Positions 26,499-36,437 of a stretch of 46,025 nt of DNA are shown one piece after another; positions within the stretch are counted from its first letter, which is position 1, and each line of letters begins with the position of its first letter. Source of the stretch: Betaproteobacteria bacterium (GTDB lineage: Bacteria > Pseudomonadota > Gammaproteobacteria > Burkholderiales > Burkholderiaceae). The DNA lies in contig JAGWXN010000002.1 in the NCBI GenBank assembly GCA_018969885.1, positions 1-46,025 on the forward strand. The letters run 5' to 3'. The notes under the pieces were generated by a model. The model was not told the DNA's origin and searched no databases. It was given only the letters and a program-made list of their open reading frames with translations. The position numbers and the translations under genes are program-made.

Positions 26499-26708
26499 CC
26501 GCGAATGCTACCGCCGGCCTCGGCCCATCGCAAGGCGGCGCGGCCGGATGGCCAGCGCTCGGGTCGCCGAGCTGGTCTGACCGAACAAGGCGGGCCTTGC
26601 GCGGCCACCGTTCGGCCTAGGCGGGTGTGTCGAACGCCCGCTGGGTCAGCCCGTTGAACGCGCGCATGCTCGGCGCAAACGCCCATCTGGTCCCGAAAGG
26701 CTCCCGCC

Positions 26709-28037
26709 ATGAATCCCTGCCCGCCGCCAAACACCCCCCCGTTAACCGAACAACCCTCCCTGTTTGTAAACCGCTCGGCCTTGGGCAACCACCCGCCTTC
26801 CTGTAGCGCCTCGGTCTCGCCCTGCCCGCCGCTCTGCCTGCGAAGCCACCTGCACCTTGCGCTCACCCCGGGGCTGGGCGCGGGCTCCGCGCGTCGCCTG
26901 TGCGAGGCGCTGGGCTGCGCGTGCGCGGTGCTGGCCGCGCCCGATCCTGCGCTGCAGGCGCATCTCTCAAACCCGGTCGCGCTCGCGCTCGGCGCCTGCG
27001 ACAACGCACGCACTCGGGCGGTCGAGCGCGCCATCGAGTGGGGACAGGCTCCCGGACAGCATCTTCTGGTGCGAGCCGATCCACGGTATCCGGCTTCGCT
27101 CGCCTCCTTGCCCGATCCGCCCATGGTGCTTTATGTTCGTGGCACTCCGTCCGCGCTCGCCCAGCCCGCGGTCGCGTTGGTCGGCAGCCGCAACGCCAGT
27201 CGCGACGGCCTCGAGATGGCACACGTCGTGGCGGGCGTTTTTGCGCGGGCGGGCCTCGTGGTGGTGAGCGGGCTTGCCGCCGGCATTGACAGCGCCGCCC
27301 ATCGCGGAGCACTTGATGCCGGAGGCCTCACGGTGGGCTTTGTCGGCACCGGCGCCGACCTCATCTACCCGAGAACGCACCGCGCACTCGCTCAGTCGGT
27401 GGTAGGACAGGGCGCGCTCATCTCGGAGCTGCCCTTGGGCAGCCCCGCGGCTGCGCATCACTTCCCGCGACGTAACCGGCTGATCGCCGCACAAGCCGTC
27501 GCGGTGGTGGTGGTGCAGGCGGCCAGGCACTCGGGCTCGCTCATCACGGCCCGATTCGCCGCCGAGCTGGGCCGCGAGGTGGCCGCATTTCCAGGGTCGG
27601 TTCACTCGCCTCTCAGCCACGGCTGCCACCAGCTGATTCGCGAAGGCGCCGCGCTGGTCGAAGACGCCGCCGACATTGCCGCCCTCGTGCGCGGGGCGCT
27701 TGAGCGGGCGGGTTGGCTCGTGCCCAGCGCCCCGCTTGCAGGCCACCCAACGCCACCGAGCGCTGTCCCGGTCGCCCACCCGTCGATGCGGCGGCTACTG
27801 AAAGCGCTGGGCTGGGGCCCGGTAGCACCCGAAGCCCTGGCGCGAGCAGCCGGCTTATCCGCATCGGATGCAGCGGCGGCGCTGCTTGATCTCGAGCTTG
27901 CCGGGCACATCGAGCGGCTGATCGACGGTCGCTTCCAGCGGCTCGCCAAACCCGCCGCCGTCGGTCAACCCGAAGGCCCATTTCCTCAACCCGGTCCGGT
28001 CTCCTTGCTTGCTTCGTCCGCGGATCGGCCCGTATGA
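26709..28037 (+). CDS. dprA: DNA-processing protein DprA/Smf
   Basis: 442 aa. A SAM-like N-terminal segment (LHLALTPGLGAGSARRLCEALG) precedes the Rossmann-like DprA core: YPASLASLPDPPMVLYVRG, VALVGSRNASRDGLEMA, VVSGLAAGIDSAAHRGALDAGG, FPRRNRLIAAQA, and HSGSLITARFAAELGREVAAFPGS. A winged-helix-like C-terminal domain follows (LLKALGWGPVAPEALARAAGLS). DprA loads RecA onto incoming single strands during natural transformation. The start is uncertain: ATG 26709 gives about 48 extra low-complexity residues (Pro/Ser/Cys-rich) before the homologous region, and I see no other ATG before it. dprA is followed by topB, without the small smg (DUF494) gene that I recall lying between them in relatives. Confidence 0.95.
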   Translation: MNPCPPPNTPPLTEQPSLFVNRSALGNHPPSCSASVSPCPPLCLRSHLHLALTPGLGAGSARRLCEALGCACAVLAAPDPALQAHLSNPVALALGACDNARTRAVERAIEWGQAPGQHLLVRADPRYPASLASLPDPPMVLYVRGTPSALAQPAVALVGSRNASRDGLEMAHVVAGVFARAGLVVVSGLAAGIDSAAHRGALDAGGLTVGFVGTGADLIYPRTHRALAQSVVGQGALISELPLGSPAAAHHFPRRNRLIAAQAVAVVVVQAARHSGSLITARFAAELGREVAAFPGSVHSPLSHGCHQLIREGAALVEDAADIAALVRGALERAGWLVPSAPLAGHPTPPSAVPVAHPSMRRLLKALGWGPVAPEALARAAGLSASDAAAALLDLELAGHIERLIDGRFQRLAKPAAVGQPEGPFPQPGPVSLLASSADRPV

Positions 28038-28132
28038 TGGCCGCCCCAGCGCAAGCCCTGCGCCCAAAGAGCCCTCCCAAAAGAGCAAAAGGCAACCCTC
28101 GTGCCACGACCTATCAAGGTGTCCCAGTCCTC

Positions 28133-30877
<2,745 letters not shown>

Positions 30878-30966
30878 CCGCGGGCAAACGCGGCGGGCGC
30901 GCGGTCCAACCCCACGCATGCCCTGCGAATGCGGCGGTTTTGTCGCTGGCCGCCGCGCGTCGCGTT

Positions 30967-31590
30967 ATGCTCGTCAACGTGTCGCCTCTGCGCCCCGAAG
31001 ACATCCGCACCAACTGGGTGTTCGCCTACGGGTCCCTTATCTGGAACCCGGGGTTTGACTATTGCCGCGCCGAGCTCGCACGGCTGCACGGCTATCACCG
31101 CGCGTTTTGCATTGGCTCCACCCGCTACCGCGGCACGCCCGAGCGTCCCGGGGTGGTTCTAGGACTCGACCGCGGCGGCGCCTGCATCGGCCTCGCGTAC
31201 CAGTTTTCGACGGCCTCGCGAGAGGCGTCGATCGAAGCGCTCTTCAACCGGGAAATTCCCAACTGGGCCGAGCGCGTTTACCGACCCGCAGTGGTTCCGA
31301 TTCGCTTGACCGACGGACAGACGGTCACCGCGCTCGCCTTTATTGCCGAGCGACAAAGCCGGTGGTATCGACGCCTGCCGGACGCAGAGATCCTGAAGAC
31401 ACTGCGTGAAGCCCAGGGCCAGCGCGGCCCCAATCGTGATTACGCGATCAACACCTGGCAGGCGCTCTGTGATCGGGGGGTGCGCGATCCGAAGCTTGAG
31501 CGGTTGGCAAGGCTCGCGGGTGAGGCCCCCGACGCTCCAGCGCCGTCAGTGCCTTCAGTTCCTTCAGTGCCGATTTCGAGCGCAGGCTGA
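30967..31590 (+). CDS. ChaC-like gamma-glutamylcyclotransferase
   Basis: A 207-aa protein starting at ATG 30967 (a TTG 9 codons upstream is an alternative). The N-terminal VFAYGSLIWNPGF (YGSL at 21-24) is the cyclotransferase substrate loop. RAFCIGSTRYRGTPERPGVVLGL and a glutamate in LFNREIPNW (E96 or nearby) fit the ChaC branch, which degrades glutathione to 5-oxoproline and Cys-Gly. The C-terminus ends in the short repeat SVPSVPSVP, made by tandem 9-nt DNA units. It stands alone on this strand, 89 nt after topB and convergent with the phzF-type gene. Confidence 0.88.
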   Translation: MLVNVSPLRPEDIRTNWVFAYGSLIWNPGFDYCRAELARLHGYHRAFCIGSTRYRGTPERPGVVLGLDRGGACIGLAYQFSTASREASIEALFNREIPNWAERVYRPAVVPIRLTDGQTVTALAFIAERQSRWYRRLPDAEILKTLREAQGQRGPNRDYAINTWQALCDRGVRDPKLERLARLAGEAPDAPAPSVPSVPSVPISSAG

Positions 31591-31600
31591 AGTGCTTGCC

Positions 31601-31615
31601 GGGCGCCGGTCGCCC
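31601..31615. terminator. Possible bidirectional terminator hairpin
   Basis: GGGCG-CCGGT-CGCCC forms a 5-bp stem in the 45-nt gap between the convergent chaC-like and phzF-like genes. It is placed where a shared terminator would be. No T-run follows, so it is only a weak candidate. Confidence 0.25.
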
Positions 31616-31635
31616 CTGTGTGCGCCGCCGCCGCT

Positions 31636-32526
31636 TTAGAGCATTACCTCGCCGCCGATGCAGTCGGTGCAGTCGCCACCCACCCAGACTGTTTCGGCAT
31701 CGCCCTGCTCGATATGCACGCGGCCGTCGCGACCAAGGGCCGTCCCTTGCCGGGCGACATAGCGGACGGGTGCTCGCGCCTCGCCAATCAGCCACTGTGC
31801 AAGCGCCGCATTCAGGCTTCCTGTCACCGGGTCTTCACGCAGCGTGCCGCCAGCGGTAAAAAAAGCCCGCACCTCGAAGTCGTAGTCGGTCCCGGCACCC
31901 GCAGGGGCGACCACTCCCACCTTGCCACGCGCCCCGATCACCCCGACGTCAAGCCCGGCAAGGCATGCAGGATCGGGAGAGAGCGCAAGCACCTGATCGG
32001 CCGATCGCAACATCACCCCGCGCCAACGCGGCCCGTTATCGCACCAGGCGTGAGCGACGATCTCTTCGACCGAGAGGCGAAGTCCCTTCGCAATTCGATC
32101 CACCTCGTCGGGTTCCAACGGGCCGCTTCGTAAGCGCGGCGGGGCGGCAAACCACAGCCGACCGGCTGCGCGACGAATCGGGATCAGGCCCGCCTCGCAC
32201 TGCTGCACGATCACCTCACCGCGAGGTTGACCACCTGCGACCAGCCAGGCATGGCAAGAGCCCAGTGTCGGATGACCCGCAAAGGCAAGCTCTCGACCGG
32301 GGCTGAAGATCCGGACGCGGTAATCGGCGGCGGGTGATTCGGGCGGCAGCAGAAATGTGGTCTCGGAAAGATTGGTCCAGTCGGCAAAAGACTGCATTTG
32401 CGCCGCGCTCAAACCCTCGCCATCGAGCACCACCGCAAGGGGATTGCCGGCATAGGCGCGCGCGGTGAAAACATCCACCTGCGCAAACGCGCGACGGCGT
32501 GTCCCCGACGTGCGTGGCGCGCTCAT
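31636..32526 (-). CDS. PhzF family isomerase-like protein
   Basis: A 296-aa protein starting at ATG 32526. It has the PhzF double hotdog-like layout: FAQVDVFTARAYAGNPLAVVLDGEGLSAAQMQSFADWTNLSETTFLL, with the catalytic-type glutamate in NLSET, and FSPGRELAFAGHPTLGSCHAWL in the first half. The second half has DYDFEVRAFFTAGGTLREDPVTGSLNAALAQWL. Characterised members (PhzF, YddE) isomerise or epimerise small acids; most remain unassigned. It overlaps the HNH nuclease gene by 4 nt (ATGA at 32523-32526), so the pair is translationally coupled. No phenazine genes are present. Confidence 0.92.
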   Translation of the reverse strand: MSAPRTSGTRRRAFAQVDVFTARAYAGNPLAVVLDGEGLSAAQMQSFADWTNLSETTFLLPPESPAADYRVRIFSPGRELAFAGHPTLGSCHAWLVAGGQPRGEVIVQQCEAGLIPIRRAAGRLWFAAPPRLRSGPLEPDEVDRIAKGLRLSVEEIVAHAWCDNGPRWRGVMLRSADQVLALSPDPACLAGLDVGVIGARGKVGVVAPAGAGTDYDFEVRAFFTAGGTLREDPVTGSLNAALAQWLIGEARAPVRYVARQGTALGRDGRVHIEQGDAETVWVGGDCTDCIGGEVML

Positions 32527-33137
32527 GGCGTGGCAGCCTCCGCGCGCAAGCGCGATCCGGCAGGCACCCCGGCCATCAGGAACTCCATCTGATCAGCCAG
32601 GATGCGACGATTTCGCAGGATAAAGGCCTCGTGCAGACTCGGAACGTAAGGCACGTAGAGCAGCGGCATCCGCGCCTGCTCGGGTGTGCGGTCGCCCTTT
32701 CGTAGATTGCAGGGCTTGCACGCGCTCACCAGGTTGGTCCAGGTATCGCGGCCGCCCTTGCTTTGCGGCAACACATGCTCGGCAGTGAGATCCGCCAGCC
32801 GGAACCGCCCCCCGCAGTAGGCGCAAACATGGCGGTCACGCGCAAACAGCATTTCACGCATGACGCCCGGCGCCCGATCACGCGAGGCTCGCACCACCGT
32901 CTCACCGCGGAGCGCCACGATCGACCGCAGTGTGAGTTCCGAGCGATACCCGCTTGCCCGACTGATTCCGCCTCGCAGAATAAACGCGTGGTCTCCGAGG
33001 TCCCACGCCACCACCCCGCGCACGTAGCAGGTTGCGGCCTCCTCCAGGCCGATCCAGCGCCTGGGGTAGCCCCCGGCATCGAGCGCGAGTATTGCGGGCG
33101 GATCGGTGTTTTGCATCGGACCGGAACGCATCTGCAT
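32523..33137 (-). CDS. HNH endonuclease domain protein
   Basis: A 204-aa protein. ATG 33137 is chosen because GGGGG lies 4-5 nt upstream; ATG 33131 and 33116 are alternatives. The HNH core has CAYCGG (C105, C108), LTAEHVLPQSKGGRDTWTNLVSACKPCNLRKGDRTP (H121, N135, C140, C143), and the second CxxC typical of zinc-stabilised HNH proteins. The N-terminal half (LALDAGGYPRRWIGLEEAATCYVRGVVAWDLGD) is shared with a widespread bacterial group of unknown role. It may nick or cut DNA; no restriction methyltransferase lies nearby. It leads a two-gene unit with the PhzF-like gene. Confidence 0.9.
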   Translation of the reverse strand: MQMRSGPMQNTDPPAILALDAGGYPRRWIGLEEAATCYVRGVVAWDLGDHAFILRGGISRASGYRSELTLRSIVALRGETVVRASRDRAPGVMREMLFARDRHVCAYCGGRFRLADLTAEHVLPQSKGGRDTWTNLVSACKPCNLRKGDRTPEQARMPLLYVPYVPSLHEAFILRNRRILADQMEFLMAGVPAGSRLRAEAATP

Positions 33138-33213
33138 CGGACCCCCATCGATTGGCCTCGGATCCCGTCAACCTCGCGGTGCGGGCTGTTCCTAAACACT
33201 CTACACTCGCGCC

Positions 33214-34182
33214 ATGAATCTTCCCATCTCAATTGAGGATGTTGAGGCGGCGGCCTCCCGTCTGGCGGGGGTCGCGGTGCGCACGCCCGTGCTCACCTGC
33301 GACGCGGCCGATGCCATGGCGGGTGCCCGCGTGTTCTTCAAGTGCGAAAACCTGCAGCGGATCGGCGCCTTCAAGTTCCGCGGCGCCTTCAACGCGCTCA
33401 GCCGGTTTGACGAAGCGGCCCGCCGTCACGGTGTCATCACCTATTCGTCAGGTAACCATGCGCAGGCGATCGCGCTTGCTGCCAAGCTTCTTCACATGCC
33501 CGCCCTCATCGTGATGCCGGCCGATGCGCCGGCCATCAAGGTCGCGGCCACACGATCGCATGGCGCAGAAGTCGTGTTCTACGACCGCTATACCGAAGAC
33601 CGTGAGGCACTCGGCAGCCGGCTTGCTGCCGAGCGTCAGATGACGCTGATCCCGCCTTACGACCATGCCGACGTCATGGCTGGCCAGGGTACGGCCGCGC
33701 TCGAACTCATCGAAGAGGTCGGGCCCCTCGATGCGCTTTTTGTGTGCGTGGGCGGGGGCGGTCTCATCTCCGGTTGCGCGATCGCCGCGGCAGCGCGGTC
33801 ACCCGGCTGTCGGGTCATTGGCGTGGAGCCGCAGGCGGGCGATGATGTGCGCCAGTCGCTTGCCCGGGGCGAACGGGTGCGAATCGCCGTGCCGCAGACG
33901 CTCGCCGATGGCGCGCAGACACAGTCACCGGGTGAACTCACCTTTGCGGTCATGCGCGCGCTGGTGGCCGAGGTCACCACGGTTGATGATGCGGCGCTGG
34001 TCGGCACCATGCGCTGGATGGCCGAACAGCTGAAACTTGTGGTTGAACCGACCGGCTGCCTGGCGGCGGCGGCGGCGCTCACACCCCGCCCGGAACTTGC
34101 CGGAAAACGCATCGGCGTCGTGTTGAGCGGCGGCAACGTCGATATGGCCCGGTTTGCCGCGCTGGTGGGTACGCAAAGCTGA
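33214..34182 (+). CDS. PLP-dependent threonine/serine dehydratase (serine racemase-like)
   Basis: A 322-aa fold-type II PLP enzyme. Lys54 in IGAFKFRGAFNAL forms the Schiff base, SSGNHAQAIALAAKL follows, and the phosphate-binding glycine loop is VGGGGLISG. There is no C-terminal ACT regulatory domain, so it resembles catabolic threonine dehydratase, serine racemase or threo-3-hydroxyaspartate ammonia-lyase rather than IlvA. It starts at ATG 33214. Its stop codon lies inside a perfect hairpin shared with the convergent nnrU gene. The exact substrate is open. Confidence 0.9.
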   Translation: MNLPISIEDVEAAASRLAGVAVRTPVLTCDAADAMAGARVFFKCENLQRIGAFKFRGAFNALSRFDEAARRHGVITYSSGNHAQAIALAAKLLHMPALIVMPADAPAIKVAATRSHGAEVVFYDRYTEDREALGSRLAAERQMTLIPPYDHADVMAGQGTAALELIEEVGPLDALFVCVGGGGLISGCAIAAAARSPGCRVIGVEPQAGDDVRQSLARGERVRIAVPQTLADGAQTQSPGELTFAVMRALVAEVTTVDDAALVGTMRWMAEQLKLVVEPTGCLAAAAALTPRPELAGKRIGVVLSGGNVDMARFAALVGTQS

Positions 34183-34195
34183 GGGGAACCTCAGC
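34178..34195. terminator. Perfect 7-bp hairpin containing both convergent stop codons
   Basis: GCTGAGG-GGAA-CCTCAGC is a perfect inverted repeat with a GNRA-type loop. The TGA of the dehydratase (34180-34182) is in the left arm and the TGA of nnrU (TCA at 34191-34193) in the right arm. Both transcripts would therefore end in the same stem. No T-tract follows on either strand, so it could be a transcription stop, an mRNA 3'-end stabiliser or both. Confidence 0.5.
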
Positions 34196-34811
34196 CGAAG
34201 GGGCGCACCCCGATCAGGCTCACATGCAGGTGAAAGGCAAACGCCCCATAGAATGCGATGCCGATCACGATCACCGCAAGATCGGCCCACCGCGATGGAC
34301 CTGCCACCGCCCGGTCAAGCCCCCCGCCTTCGATTTCGGTATTGATGGCCTGCTCGCGCGCGAGCGCATCCCGACGCCGCGCGGCGCGGAAAGACAGCAC
34401 CGCCCACACCAAGAGACTGCCAAACAGCACCAGATCCGCAAGCGTGTGATTGGCGATCAGATGCCCAAAAGCCCAGAGCTTGACGCCCAGCACCATCGGA
34501 TGCCCCACCCGGGCGCGAAGGGTATTGCGCGGAACATACGCCGCGACGATGAGCACGAACGCAACCAGCGACAGAAGGGCCGCAATGTGTCGCCCGCCGC
34601 TCCAGGGCGACCAGAGCACGACCGGGTCGGCACGGGCCATCCCGTAGCCTTTCACCATCAGTACCAGACCCACCAGTGATGCGAGCGCAACCAGCCCTTT
34701 GTAGGCAAGCGGCCCCAGGCGAGACACCAGCCCGTCGCGGGCGGCCTCGGAGACCAGGCGCACGGCATGCGCGCCGATAAAAAGCACCAGACCGGCAATG
34801 AGGGTCAGCAT
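34191..34811 (-). CDS. nnrU: NnrU family membrane protein
   Basis: 206 aa with five to six hydrophobic segments. The family pattern is clear: LTLIAGLVLFIGAHAVRL at the N-terminus, RNTLRARVGHPMVLGVKLWAFGHLIANHTLADLVLFGSLLVWAV in the middle (paired histidines in a heme/quinone-type arrangement), and AFHLHVSLIGVRPFG at the end. NnrU was first linked to nitric oxide and nitrite reduction in denitrifiers, but homologues occur widely and their biochemical role is unclear. It starts at ATG 34811. No nir or nor genes are in the window, although an Rrf2 regulator lies just upstream on the same strand. Confidence 0.92.
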   Translation of the reverse strand: MLTLIAGLVLFIGAHAVRLVSEAARDGLVSRLGPLAYKGLVALASLVGLVLMVKGYGMARADPVVLWSPWSGGRHIAALLSLVAFVLIVAAYVPRNTLRARVGHPMVLGVKLWAFGHLIANHTLADLVLFGSLLVWAVLSFRAARRRDALAREQAINTEIEGGGLDRAVAGPSRWADLAVIVIGIAFYGAFAFHLHVSLIGVRPFG

Positions 34812-34834
34812 CGTGTTCCGCCTCCGGAATCAGA

Positions 34835-34960
34835 GCGCCCGGCGATCGGGCGCGATCGCCGAGCATACCCTGCCGGGCCAGCCGCTGGCAGACCGCCGGC
34901 CCTCGGCGGACCCACCTACGCGCGCAGTCGGTCCGGCGTCTCGTCCGGTGATCAGACGAG
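34835..34960. repeat. Cluster of inverted repeats between nnrU and the Rrf2 gene
   Basis: Three perfect short palindromes lie in the 140-nt gap and the end of the Rrf2 gene. They are GCGCCCG-GCGAT-CGGGCGC (34835-34853), CCGCCG-GCCCT-CGGCGG (34893-34909), and CTCGTC-(9 nt)-GACGAG (34940-34960, over the last codons of the Rrf2 gene). They may be Rrf2 transcription terminators or regulator sites upstream of nnrU. GC-rich DNA makes chance stems common. Confidence 0.4.
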
Positions 34961-35383
34961 TTGCGGCGCCGGATCGGTGGAAGTTCCGCGCAGACGCGAA
35001 CTGTCGATCAGCTGCTGAAGCGAGACCGTGTCCAGATAGTCCATCGCCTGGGTGCGCAGCTGCTCCCAGACCTGTCCGCCGGGCGCGGCAAGCGCCGCCT
35101 CGCGTTCGGCGGCACTCTGCGAATCGAGCTGGTCCACGCAGTAAACGATGTCGCCTACGCTGATGTCGCGCGCAGCGCGCGCCAGGACATAACCGCCACC
35201 GGGTCCGCGGAACCCCTCCACCAGTTCGTGTCGGCGCAGCAACGCAAACAGATGCTCGAGATGCGAGAGTGAAACATCGAGTCGCGTCGCGATGTCGGCC
35301 AGCCTCGCCGGATGGGTTGCCCGGTGTGCACCCAGCTCAACCAGCGCAGCGGTCGCGATCCGGGCCTTCGTCGAAACCTTCAT
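34952..35383 (-). CDS. Rrf2 family transcriptional regulator lacking the IscR-type cysteines
   Basis: A 143-aa protein. ATG 35383 (MKVSTKARIATAALVELG) is preferred over an ATG 10 codons upstream because AGAGG lies about 6 nt before it and it matches IscR starts. The winged helix (LADIATRLDVSLSHLEHLFALLRRHELVEGFRGPGGGYVLARAARDISVGDIV) and the dimerisation helix (DYLDTVSLQQLIDSS) follow IscR closely. The C-x5-C-x5-C iron-sulfur ligand loop is gone; only Cys82 remains. It may thus be a cluster-free regulator or sense something else. It is divergent from nhaR across 100 nt and upstream of nnrU. Confidence 0.87.
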   Translation of the reverse strand: MKVSTKARIATAALVELGAHRATHPARLADIATRLDVSLSHLEHLFALLRRHELVEGFRGPGGGYVLARAARDISVGDIVYCVDQLDSQSAAEREAALAAPGGQVWEQLRTQAMDYLDTVSLQQLIDSSRLRGTSTDPAPQLV

Positions 35384-35483
35384 GGGAACCTCTTGACGGA
35401 AAAGTGATGACAAGACAGAGCGTACCGATGCGCATAATTTCGGTATATTCGTTTGTTCCGCGTCTATTTATCGGTTTATCCGA
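35384..35483. promoter_or_regulatory. Divergent control region between Rrf2 gene and nhaR
   Basis: This 100-nt region is unusually AT-rich for the window. It contains TATATT (35443-35448 area) as a -10 candidate for nhaR and the short inverted repeat TCGG-TTTAT-CCGA just before the nhaR start. It must hold promoters for both genes. Either regulator could act here, but I cannot assign an operator. Confidence 0.4.
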
Positions 35484-36437
35484 ATGATTAACTACAAGCA
35501 TTTGCAATATTTCTGGCGAGTTGCGCGCGCAGGCGGCCTGGCGCGCGCAAGCGACGAAGCCCATGTCACGCCACAGACCATCAGCGAGCAGCTCCATGAA
35601 CTCGAAGCGTCGCTCGGTGCCCAACTGTTCGAACGGCGCGGTCGCCGTCTCGAGCTGACCGAGTCCGGGCAGGTTGCTTTCGACTATGCCGAGCGGATTT
35701 TTTCGCTGGGCGCCGAAGCCGAGGCGGTGTTGCGCGGCAGCGCCGGGTCGCAATCGGTTCATTTTCGAATCGGGGTGGCCGACGTGGTGCCCAAGGCGGT
35801 TGCGCACCGGCTGATTGAACCCGCGATGCGGATCGGTAAGCCCGTGCACCTCACCGCACGCGAATGGAAGTTAGACGGATTGCTCGCAGAGCTTTCGGTT
35901 CACCGCCTCGATATGGTGATTGCCGATACCCCTACGCCGCCCGGCACCGGCGTACGTGCGTTCAACCACCGACTGGGTGAAACCGGCCTCTGCTTTCTTG
36001 CCGCACCTGCACTCGCTCAACGCCTGACCGGCGATTTTCCGGCCTGCCTGCATCGGATGCCCATGCTGATGCCGGGGCAGGACACCGCGCTGTACGGGCG
36101 ACTGGTGCGGTGGTTTGAGCGACATCACCTAGCCCCCGAACTGGTCGCTGAGTTTGATGACGCGGCGCTGATGAAAGCCTTTGGTCGCGCTGGGCTCGGG
36201 GTGTTTGCGTCGCCGGCTGCGCTCGCCGATGAAATCGCCGAGCAGTACGGCGTGCGCCCCATCGGGTCAACCGATGAGGTCAGACAGGAGTTCTTTGCGA
36301 TTTCGGTTCAGCGGCGCACCACCCATCCCTGTGTGCGTGCCATCTTCGACCATGCGGGCAGCTCGCTCCCCGCGATTGCGGTTGAGCCGCCTAGCGTGGT
36401 GACGAGCCGGAAAGTTCGGCGAGCGTTGCGTCAATGA
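35484..36437 (+). CDS. nhaR: NhaR-type LysR transcriptional activator
   Basis: 317 aa. The N-terminal winged helix MINYKHLQYFWRVARAGGLARASDEAHVTPQTISEQLHELEASLGAQLFERRGRRLELTESG is the NhaR branch of LysR proteins, recognised by NYKHLxYFWxVA at the start. The effector domain follows with VADVVPKAVAHRLIEPA and LGVFASPAALADEI. In E. coli NhaR activates the Na+/H+ antiporter gene nhaA under sodium stress, and also biofilm genes. No nhaA lies in the window, so it acts elsewhere or on an unknown target. Its last 47 nt overlap the 3' end of the convergent nudC gene. Confidence 0.9.
   Translation: MINYKHLQYFWRVARAGGLARASDEAHVTPQTISEQLHELEASLGAQLFERRGRRLELTESGQVAFDYAERIFSLGAEAEAVLRGSAGSQSVHFRIGVADVVPKAVAHRLIEPAMRIGKPVHLTAREWKLDGLLAELSVHRLDMVIADTPTPPGTGVRAFNHRLGETGLCFLAAPALAQRLTGDFPACLHRMPMLMPGQDTALYGRLVRWFERHHLAPELVAEFDDAALMKAFGRAGLGVFASPAALADEIAEQYGVRPIGSTDEVRQEFFAISVQRRTTHPCVRAIFDHAGSSLPAIAVEPPSVVTSRKVRRALRQ

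Noticed and set aside
26499..26708. A small gene or RNA in the dprA-def gap
   Set aside because: I found no conserved frame or stable RNA-like fold. It is treated as a divergent promoter region.
31636..33137. HNH nuclease plus PhzF-like protein as a defence system
   Set aside because: The genes are coupled, but no methyltransferase, helicase, toxin or mobility gene is near. Both are families common in Burkholderiales chromosomes, so a defence role is not supported.
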